Shown piece by piece: positions 14,236-20,286 of a stretch of DNA of 20,286 nt. Source of the DNA: Clostridia bacterium. Its GTDB lineage: Bacteria > Bacillota_A > Clostridia > Oscillospirales > CAG-272. Made by a program: the position numbers and the translations under genes. Numbering within the stretch: position 1 is the stretch's first letter; every line of letters starts with the position of its first letter. The stretch spans positions 1-20,286 of the forward strand of contig JAGBRZ010000052.1 of assembly GCA_017632155.1 (NCBI GenBank), written 5' to 3'. The notes under the pieces are model-generated. The model was not told the DNA's origin. It did not search any database and saw only the letters and a list, made by a program, of their open reading frames with translations.

Positions 14236-16104
14236 TTATGAAAACTGTGAATTATAAAGTCCCGCGTAGGTGCCGCCGAGGCGCATGAGCGCTTCGTGGT
14301 TGCCCTGCTCGATGACGTTTCCGTCCTTGACAACGAGGATGGTGTCGGCGTTCTGAACGGTGGATAGACGGTGCGCGATGACAAAGCAGGTTCTGCCCTG
14401 CATCATCTTCAGCATTGCTTCCTGGATCATAATTTCTGTTCTCGAGTCAACGTTCGATGTTGCCTCGTCGAGGATCAGCATCGGTGAATCAGCAAGCATT
14501 GCGCGCGCGATGGTGATAAGCTGCTACTGACCTTTAGAGATATTGACGCCGTTGTCGGTCATAACGGTATCGTAGCCCTCGGGGAGTGTGCGGATGAAGG
14601 AGTCGATCTTTGCCGCCTTTGCCGCTTCAACGATCTCATCCATCGTTGCGCCTTCTTTGCCGTAGGCGATATTCTCGGCAATAGTGCCGCCGAAGAGCCA
14701 GGTCTCCTGAAGAACCATTGTGTAAGCCGAGCGCAGACTGTGGCGTGTGTAATCGCGTATCTCGTGGCCGTCAAGGTCGATCCTGCCTGCGTTTACGTCA
14801 TAGAAGCGCATAAGAAGGTTGATGATCGTGGTCTTGCCCGCGCCCGTCGGTCCGACTATGGCAACCGTGCTGCCCTGCGGTACGTCGAGGTTCAGATCCT
14901 TGATGATAACGCGATCGGGAACGTATCCGAAGCGGACGTGTTCGATCTTGACTTCACCGTGAATATCATCGGTTTCGATCGCGTTTTCGACGTCGGGAGT
15001 TTCGGGTGCTTCGTCGATGATGCGGAAGATTCTTTCAGCTGCGGAGAGCGCGGATTGAAGATCGGCGAGGATGTTGGCAAACTCGTTGATCGGTCCCGCA
15101 AAGCGGCGGGAATACTGAACGAAGGAGGAAAGGTAACCGATCTCGATGAAGAAAAGGGAAGTCGGTCCAACGGCTCCTGTGATCGAGAGGAGAAAGAAGA
15201 TTCCGCCGAACATTATGATAAGCGAGAGCGAGAGGTTGTTGATGAAGTTGGTTGAAGGACCAATGACCGCGCCGTGGTAGTCAGCTTCGTAATATGCATC
15301 GCAGGCGTCCTTGTTGCGCTCGTCGAATTTGTCGCAAATGTGGGCTTGTCTGCCATAAGCTCGGATGGTCTTCTGTCCCGAAAGCATTTCCTCGGCGTAT
15401 CCGTTAAGCTCACCGAGCTTTGCCGAACGCTTTCTGAAAAGCGGACGGACGAAAGTGGTTCGCTTTTTGGTCAGCCAGAGCGAGATCGGAACGGTGACAC
15501 AGAATACGAGGAGCAGCATCGGCGAGATCGAAAGCATCATTGCAACCGAGCCGACAACGGTGACGATGCTCGCGCAGATCTGCAGAAGGTCGTGCGAGAG
15601 CGAGGTGTTGACGGTGTCAACGTCATAAGAGATGTGGCTGATGATGTCGCCCGTCTGGTGGGTGTCGAAATATCCAACGGGGAGTGTGAGAAGATGATTG
15701 AAGATGTCCTTTCGGAGGGTGTAGGTGATCTTTTGACCGAGTCTTACAAGTGTAAGCGCGAGACCGAGCGAGAGAATTGCGGATCCCGCATAACAAAGGA
15801 TCAAAAGCGAAACCTTGTTGAAAATTACGTCAAAATCAACGGTGCCTTTGCCCGTGATGGCATTGATCGCTTCGCCCGAAAGCTTCGGGCCCACGAGTGC
15901 GAGGAGATTTGCCGAAAGCATAAAGATGAAGGCTATGATAACCGTTGTCGTATGCTTGAAAAGGTATCTTGCAAGGCGCGTAAGCACGCGCTTGCGGGTC
16001 TTTGGATCGAGTTTTTGTCCACGTCTGGTGGTGTTATTCGGGTTTTTATTGTTTCTGGGGTCGCCCATCATCATACTGCCGGGACCCATTCCGCCTCTAT
16101 TCAA
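14236..16104 (-). pseudogene. ABC exporter half (membrane + ATPase) interrupted by an in-frame TAG
   Basis: This is the second half of a heterodimeric type IV ABC exporter. A 6-helix membrane domain (about residues 45-330, with HQTGDIISHISYDVDTVN) precedes an ATPase domain with Walker A GPTGAGKTT. The reading frame stops at TAG (minus strand, 14526-14524; codon 527) inside the signature: VNISKGQ-stop-QLITIARAML. It continues without frameshift through Walker B LILDEATSNVD and switch FVIAHRLSTV to TAA at 14236. Relatives have K or R at that codon, so one substitution explains it. The truncated product lacks Walker B and the switch histidine and should not hydrolyse ATP. TTG 16104 is chosen as start because GGGAGG (16118-16113) lies 8 nt upstream; GTG 16113 touches that site. 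It overlaps the partner gene's end. Nonsense mutation, readthrough or assembly error are all possible. Confidence 0.85.
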
Positions 16105-17851
16105 GGATAGCACCTCCCATCTGTGAATTGCTGATCTCGCTGTAAACCGAGCAGGTCTGCATCAGCGTGTCGTGGTCGCCCGCGCCGATGATGCGTCCCT
16201 CGTCGATAACGAGAATAAGGTCGCAGGACATAACCGAGCTTACGCGCTGTGCGACGATGACGGTCGTTGTGTCGGCAAGCTCCGTGGATATAGCTTTGCG
16301 GAGCTCTGCATCTGTTTTGTAGTCGAGTGCCGAAGAGGAGTCGTCAAGGATGAGGATCTTCGGCTGACCCGCAACCGCGCGGGCAATGAGAAGCCTTTGC
16401 TTCTGTCCGCCCGAAACATTCGCGCCCTTGGCGTCAAGTTGATAATCGTATCCTTCCTCATAAGCTTCGATGAAGGGAGCGGCTTGCGCGATCCTTGCCG
16501 CGCGCTTGATCTGCTCGTCGGTGACATCTCTGCCGAATCGGATGTTCTCGCGGATCGTGTCGGCGACGATGAAGTCGTGCTGCATTGCAACGCCGAACAT
16601 AGAGTGGAGCTCGTCCTCGGGAATGGTGCGGACATCGCGGCCGTCAATGCGGATAGCGCCCGAAGAAACGTCATAAAAACGCATCAAAAGGGCGGTCAAA
16701 GTGGTCTTTCCGCTACCCGTCGCGCCGATGATGCCGAGCTTTCCGCCCGACTTCAGCTCAAAGGAAATATCGTGAAGAATGTCTTTGGTGTTGTTGTAAG
16801 CAAAATTGACCTTGTCGAAAACGATTCCGCGTTCGCCCGCGCGAGTGGGGTAGTCGGAGCTTGACGATACGGGGAGTCCCTCCTCGGTGTCAAGCACCTC
16901 GGCGATACGCTTTGCCGATGCATTTGCCTTCGACCAGATGACGAAGATTCGCGTGATCGAGGTCATTGCCATCGAAATGAGAGTGAAATACTGAATGAAC
17001 GCGATGATGTTTCCGGGCTCGCTCATTCCACCGTTTACACGGTATGCGCCGACGAATACAACGCAGACGAGTCCAAGGTTCATGAAAAAGTTCATAACAG
17101 GGTTTGCGGAGGACATGATCGAGTTCGTTTTGCGCTCAATGTCACAAAGACTGCGGTTTACTGCATCGTAGCGGCGGTATTCGTAATCCTGCTTGGTCAG
17201 CGCCTTGATGACTCGGATGCCCTGTGCATCCTCGCGGACAACGCGGATCATTCCGTCCACCGCTTGCTGAACCTTGGTGTAAAGGGGAAGTCCCTTTGCG
17301 GTCAGCGAATAAACGGCAATGAAAAGGAAGGGAAGGATGGCTATCATAACGAGAGTCAGCGCGCCGTCAAGGGTGGCGGTGATCGCAAGACCGCCGATGA
17401 GAAGAATTGGCGCACGGACGCCCATTCTTTGCATCGTGTTGATGAAATTATGTATGTTGTAGGTGTCTGTTGTCAGTCTTGATTCAAGGCTGGGAACTGT
17501 GAAGGCATCGGTTTGTGCGGGTGAGAGGGTCATTGTTCTGCGGAAAAGATCGCTTCGCACGTCTTCTGCGACGTTGCGCGCAAATTTTGCCGCCATTCTG
17601 TTTGCCCAAACGCTGCCAAGAACGCCAAGCCCCGCGCAAACGATCATAATGACCGCCCAGAAGCAGATCTCCGTGATCTTTGCCTTGACGTCGGGGTTCG
17701 GAATATCCGCCACTGGGCGGATGACGTTGTCTATGATGTGCTTGAGGATGTAGGGGAGAGCAAGCTCAATGAGCGTTGCAAATACCTTAACCGTGAGAGT
17801 GAAGGACATAAACCGTGTGTACGGCTTTAGATATTCAAGTATTCGTTTCAT
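16097..17851 (-). CDS. ABC exporter half with degenerate ATP site
   Basis: The protein has 584 residues: a six-helix type IV exporter domain (about 1-320, with SRLTTDTYNIHNFI) and an ATPase domain with GATGSGKTT, VSGGQKQR, ILILDDSSSALD and VIVAQRVSSV. The catalytic glutamate after Walker B is Asp and the switch histidine is Gln, the usual state of the non-catalytic half in heterodimers such as LmrCD, BmrCD or TM287/288. Its intact VSGGQ should complete the catalytic site of the partner, whose own signature is the degenerate ISKGQ. ATG 17851 overlaps the MarR stop by ATGA; the gene ends in TAG at 16099-16097. The substrate is unknown; drug or peptide export is the usual role of MarR-linked pairs. 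Confidence 0.94.
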   Translation of the reverse strand: MKRILEYLKPYTRFMSFTLTVKVFATLIELALPYILKHIIDNVIRPVADIPNPDVKAKITEICFWAVIMIVCAGLGVLGSVWANRMAAKFARNVAEDVRSDLFRRTMTLSPAQTDAFTVPSLESRLTTDTYNIHNFINTMQRMGVRAPILLIGGLAITATLDGALTLVMIAILPFLFIAVYSLTAKGLPLYTKVQQAVDGMIRVVREDAQGIRVIKALTKQDYEYRRYDAVNRSLCDIERKTNSIMSSANPVMNFFMNLGLVCVVFVGAYRVNGGMSEPGNIIAFIQYFTLISMAMTSITRIFVIWSKANASAKRIAEVLDTEEGLPVSSSSDYPTRAGERGIVFDKVNFAYNNTKDILHDISFELKSGGKLGIIGATGSGKTTLTALLMRFYDVSSGAIRIDGRDVRTIPEDELHSMFGVAMQHDFIVADTIRENIRFGRDVTDEQIKRAARIAQAAPFIEAYEEGYDYQLDAKGANVSGGQKQRLLIARAVAGQPKILILDDSSSALDYKTDAELRKAISTELADTTTVIVAQRVSSVMSCDLILVIDEGRIIGAGDHDTLMQTCSVYSEISNSQMGGAILE

Positions 17852-18333
17852 TTATCTTCCTCCTTCTTAGGTTTGGCTCCGCCGTCAAGATCGGTATATG
17901 CGTCGCTTGAAAGCTTGGCATATTCTGCGGCACGTGCGGCAATGCGCTCGGTCATTGCCATATACATCTCCATTTCCTCCTCGGTGAATCCCTCGGTGAT
18001 GTAGGAGTTCCATCCGCGGATTATCTCGCGGACTTTTGGCAGAATTTCAAGAGCCTTTTCGGTGGGGTATACGAGTGTTTGGCGGCGATCCTCCGGATCA
18101 CGTTCGCGGGTGACAAAGCCGTGCTCTTCAAGATAGGCAAGGCTGCGGGTGACGTTGCTTTTGTTGATAAAAAGCCTGCGCGAGATGGCGTCCTGCGAAA
18201 TGCCCGGGCGGCGGCAAACGACCAAAATGTATGAATAATGCTGATCGCCCAGCTCCGTGCCCTCAAGCTTATCCGTTCTCCAAATCGTGGCACATCGGCT
18301 GACGATATTTATATAACGCATTAATGACGGCAT
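17848..18333 (-). CDS. MarR-family transcriptional regulator
   Basis: The 161 residues carry a winged helix: GISQDAISRRLFINKSNVTR (recognition region), SLAYLEEHGFVTRERDPEDRR (wing with the DxRR pattern) and a helical dimerisation C-terminus. MarR proteins repress adjacent transport operons and release DNA on binding small phenolic ligands. ATG 18333 has AAGGAG 7 nt upstream. It is first in an operon with the two exporter halves, joined by a 4-nt overlap, and a 14-nt perfect palindrome lies in its leader, consistent with autoregulation. The C-terminal tail (GGAKPKKEEDK) is charged and probably disordered. Confidence 0.94.
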   Translation of the reverse strand: MPSLMRYINIVSRCATIWRTDKLEGTELGDQHYSYILVVCRRPGISQDAISRRLFINKSNVTRSLAYLEEHGFVTRERDPEDRRQTLVYPTEKALEILPKVREIIRGWNSYITEGFTEEEMEMYMAMTERIAARAAEYAKLSSDAYTDLDGGAKPKKEEDK

Positions 18334-18357
18334 GATAATGCTCCTTGTTCAAAATTG

Positions 18358-18371
18358 GTTGCGTGCGCAAC
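18358..18371. promoter_or_regulatory. Candidate MarR operator
   Basis: GTTGCG-TG-CGCAAC is a perfect inverted repeat placed just downstream of the expected transcription start and upstream of the ribosome binding site of the MarR gene. Size and place suit a dimeric MarR repressor. Confidence 0.65.
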
Positions 18372-18381
18372 TATATATTAT

Positions 18382-18409
18382 ATTATACCACACTTTCGAT
18401 AAATGTCAA
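18382..18409 (-). promoter_or_regulatory. Promoter of the MarR-exporter operon
   Basis: On the minus strand there is a perfect TTGACA (18409-18404), a 16-nt spacer ending TGG (extended -10) and a perfect TATAAT (18387-18382). The -35 box shares two bases with the preceding terminator palindrome. Confidence 0.87.
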
Positions 18410-18443
18410 TAGAAAAATCCCCAATATTGGGGATTTTTCTATT
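18408..18443 (-). terminator. 36-nt perfect palindromic terminator of the HAD gene
   Basis: AATAGAAAAATCCCCAAT is followed immediately by its reverse complement. It contains the TAG stop of the HAD gene (18441-18439) and gives, on the minus strand, a CCCC/GGGG stem flanked by A and T runs, a classic intrinsic terminator. It abuts the MarR promoter. Confidence 0.85.
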
Positions 18444-19212
18444 GCAGCTCTTCAATTATTTTAGCAATCGCGTGTTCCCTCACATTTACCGTGATTCTGT
18501 CGGCGACTGCCTTGAGTGAATCGGTCGCGTTGCCGACGGCGTAGCCGATGTCGGCGGCTTCGACCATGTCGATGTCGTTGTCGTAATCACCAACGCAGAG
18601 GAGGGTGTGACAGCCGAGCTCCTTCTTGAGCCATTTCGCGGCTCTGCCCTTGCTATCGTGGGGATCGTTAAACTCAATGCCGAATTTCCAACTGCGCGTG
18701 ATGTTGAAATCTTTCGAGAAACGCCTTTTCACCTCTGCGTAGGTTTCGTCGGTATTGCGATCGTGCATTACCGCAATCATCTTGACAAAGGGCGCGGTGA
18801 AGGAGTCAATAAACTCGCGGCGAGCTTCGGGGGAATCGTTTTCATCAAATGTGTAAACGCCGGAGCGACCGATGGTGTTGACGTGGAAGCACTTGATGTC
18901 CGGGCAATAATCATAAGCTGAAAAGGCGTGAAGCATCTGCTCTTTTGTGACAAGCCCTTGATAATAGATCTTTTTGCCGTCGATCGAGATGATGAGCGCG
19001 CCGTTATATGAGAGGATTGGCGCGTTGGGGGTGATGACGCTTGCGGCACCCTCGGTGAACATTTCGTAATTTCTGCCGCTGGCGAAGGTGAAGTATCCAC
19101 CCTCGGACTGAAAATATTCGATCGCGTCAATGTTTTCTTGTGAGATCTTACCGTCCGCGTAGATCGTGCCGTCAAAGTCGGAGCAGATAAGGTATCCGTC
19201 AAATTTTCCCAT
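18439..19212 (-). CDS. Cof-type HAD-family hydrolase (sugar-phosphate phosphatase-like)
   Basis: The protein has 257 residues. Motif I is SDFDGT, with nucleophile D12 and acid D14; motif II lies in FTFASGRNYEM; a lysine follows in RAAKWLKKELG; and motif IV is CVGDYDNDIDMVEAAD followed by GYAVGNATDSLKAVAD. The large cap between motifs II and III places it in the HAD-IIB (Cof) group, which dephosphorylates small phosphometabolites in the cytosol. ATG 19212 has AAGGA 9-10 nt upstream. It lies 14 nt after the 270-residue gene on the same strand, so they share a transcript. The substrate is not readable from sequence. Confidence 0.92.
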   Translation of the reverse strand: MGKFDGYLICSDFDGTIYADGKISQENIDAIEYFQSEGGYFTFASGRNYEMFTEGAASVITPNAPILSYNGALIISIDGKKIYYQGLVTKEQMLHAFSAYDYCPDIKCFHVNTIGRSGVYTFDENDSPEARREFIDSFTAPFVKMIAVMHDRNTDETYAEVKRRFSKDFNITRSWKFGIEFNDPHDSKGRAAKWLKKELGCHTLLCVGDYDNDIDMVEAADIGYAVGNATDSLKAVADRITVNVREHAIAKIIEELQ

Positions 19213-19226
19213 AGTTTTTTTCCTTA

Positions 19227-20039
19227 TTATAATTTATCGGGCAGACGATAGATCGTGCATACCCCGCCGCGGAGCTCGTCCTCGATCTCTTCCTGCAAGG
19301 AAGAACCCGCGGGCGAATCGTCGAGAGTGATGAATTTTCCGCGGAAATAGAAGCGCGGGAGCAGATGGGGCATTCTGGTTCTGCAAAGGTAGTCATAAAG
19401 CGGGGTCGAGGTGAACCAATGCCCGAATCCCTTGTGCGAGTGGATGATCATTTCGGTGCGGATGTTGTATTTTTCGATGATGTTCGTCCAGACGCGCTCG
19501 GGCGTGGAGCAGAGCGCAAAAAGATGCGCCGTGCTGCCGTTTGGCAGAAGGAGGCGGAAAAAGACCGCGCTGCATTCGCAGTTGCGCGAAAGACGGAGCG
19601 GAGTCGAAGCGTTCAGATCGGGCGAATCGAGAAGCATCATTTCCTCAATCTCAATGCCGTAAAGACCGTCGGCCTTGTCGCCGTCACCCGTTTTCTTTTT
19701 CTTGAATCTTGAAAAGAAGGATTGCTTTTCTTCTTCCTTTTTGGAGTCATTGGCGTCAAAACCCGTGTAATATTCGCGAATTCTGTCGCAAAGCTCACGG
19801 TAGATCGCGCAGTCGGCGACGTCGATGGGCATAAAATATATCTTTCCGCGGGCATTGGAGCCCGTGAATCGCGAGGCGTGAGTGCATCCGAGGGCATAAA
19901 TGGGGAAGAGATCGAAGGTCACGGCGGGCATAAGGGCGACGAAGGCATCGTCCGCGTTCAGCTCGGCGCGCAGATCGTCAAAATCGCGCAGCTCCTCGGG
20001 AAATATCGGGCGCATATTGCAGAGAAGATCGATTATCAT
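19227..20039 (-). CDS. Hypothetical cytosolic protein
   Basis: The protein has 270 residues, no signal peptide and no membrane segments. I recognise no family. Two folded-looking parts flank a Lys/Glu-rich linker (about residues 98-123, SKKEEEKQSFFSRFKKKKTG). The N-terminal part has LNADDAFVALMPAVTFDLFP and GKIYFMPIDVADCAIYRELC. The C-terminal part has CSAVFFRLLLPNGSTAHLFALC, HSHKGFGHWFTSTPLYDYLC and FRGKFITLDD. ATG 20039 has AAGGGAG 8 nt upstream; an earlier ATG is in another frame. It is first in a two-gene unit with the HAD phosphatase, which may hint at a shared metabolic role, but no function can be claimed. Confidence 0.8.
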   Translation of the reverse strand: MIIDLLCNMRPIFPEELRDFDDLRAELNADDAFVALMPAVTFDLFPIYALGCTHASRFTGSNARGKIYFMPIDVADCAIYRELCDRIREYYTGFDANDSKKEEEKQSFFSRFKKKKTGDGDKADGLYGIEIEEMMLLDSPDLNASTPLRLSRNCECSAVFFRLLLPNGSTAHLFALCSTPERVWTNIIEKYNIRTEMIIHSHKGFGHWFTSTPLYDYLCRTRMPHLLPRFYFRGKFITLDDSPAGSSLQEEIEDELRGGVCTIYRLPDKL

Positions 20040-20073
20040 TTCGCATTCTCCCTTCTTTGTTTTCTACCTTATT

Positions 20074-20102
20074 ATTATACTATACTTTCGCCCCGAAATC
20101 AA
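20074..20102 (-). promoter_or_regulatory. Promoter of the 270-residue protein / HAD unit
   Basis: On the minus strand TTGATT (20102-20097), a 17-nt spacer and a perfect TATAAT (20079-20074) stand about 35 nt upstream of ATG 20039. Confidence 0.75.
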
Positions 20103-20105
20103 TAG

Positions 20106-20126
20106 CCGCCCGAAATTTTCGGGCGG
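20106..20126. repeat. GC-rich hairpin upstream of the promoter
   Basis: CCGCCCG (20106-20112) and CGGGCGG (20120-20126) pair; the A/T stretch between can add three bp. It may end a transcript entering from beyond the window, but has no T tail on the minus strand. Confidence 0.5.
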
Positions 20127-20218
20127 TTCAGACTGCTGACAAACTTGTTTATGGAAAAACAATATGTCAAATTGCACAATAATGGTCAAGCATCTGTGTT
20201 CGCAATTTCTAATAGGGG

Positions 20219-20241
20219 TGCAGGGGGCGAAGCCCCCTGCA
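20219..20241. repeat. GC-rich hairpin at the window end
   Basis: TGCAGGGGGC-GAA-GCCCCCTGCA is a perfect 10-bp stem with a GAA loop, followed by AGAAAAA. The DNA beyond it (20250-20286) holds TTGTCATCCTGAGGAGCGCC, which resembles intergenic repeats often seen in gut Bacillota, and is cut by the window edge. No gene is seen in 20040-20286. Confidence 0.6.
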
Positions 20242-20286
20242 AGAAAAACGTTGTCATCCTGAGGAGCGCCCGCAGGCGTATGCGAC

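Noticed and set aside
14524..14526. Reassignment of TAG to an amino acid in this organism
   Set aside because: Two other genes (stops at 16097-16099 and 18439-18441) end in TAG at the expected place, the second inside its terminator, so TAG is a normal stop here.
15274..16110. 278-residue open frame on the plus strand
   Set aside because: It is antisense to a well-conserved ABC exporter domain and shows no family features; a shadow.

Overview
The window looks like a chromosomal segment of a Gram-positive anaerobe of the Bacillota, probably an uncultured gut Clostridia lineage (Oscillospirales/Christensenellales-like). This is inferred from strong AGGAGG-type ribosome binding sites, near-consensus sigma-A promoters with 16-17 bp spacers, an Rnf-type redox module, BspA-type leucine-rich repeats, a heterodimeric ABC exporter under a MarR regulator and AT-rich intergenic DNA. 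No phage, transposase, CRISPR array or rRNA was seen. The code is standard: TAG, TGA and TAA are all used as ordinary stops.

Layout. 1-322: a tRNA-Met (minus) with its own promoter, then AT-rich DNA. 323-2646: rnfC- and rnfD-like genes ended by a strong terminator, with no rnfG/E/A/B. Both proteins have lost the residues expected to hold the flavin/NADH. 2645-4591: a duplicated-ATPase ABC-F protein (minus), divergent from a sigma-region-4-like HTH gene and a tiny membrane protein (4778-5508). 5548-6902: three unrecognised minus-strand genes, two of them membrane proteins. 7160-11481: a MoxR AAA+ / small membrane protein / DUF58 / DUF4129-like operon (minus), read from a consensus promoter at 11518-11546. 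11655-12137: a ferritin-like diiron protein (plus). 12493-14181: a membrane-anchored BspA-type LRR protein (plus). 14236-18333: a MarR regulator followed by two halves of an ABC exporter (minus); the second half has an in-frame TAG in its ATPase domain. 18439-20039: a Cof-type HAD phosphatase behind an unrecognised cytosolic protein (minus). 20040-20286: promoter and repeat-like DNA.

The least ordinary content lies between genes. Two gaps carry chains of very short perfect hairpins, about 15 nt each (6-bp stem, 3-nt loop), strung at a 21-22 nt period on a constant linker containing TGATA. One (9878-9964) sits inside the MoxR operon; the other (12127-12277) starts across the stop codon of the ferritin-like gene. 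The stems differ between units while stem length, loop and linker are kept. In addition, a 77-nt structured element occurs twice in opposite orientations (6968-7044 and 9946-10022), ungapped, with 57 of 77 positions identical by hand count. These look like a family of structured intergenic repeats and are, with the cofactor-stripped RnfCD pair, the best candidates for something undescribed.

All calls come from reading the sequence and from memory of protein families; no search or folding program was run.
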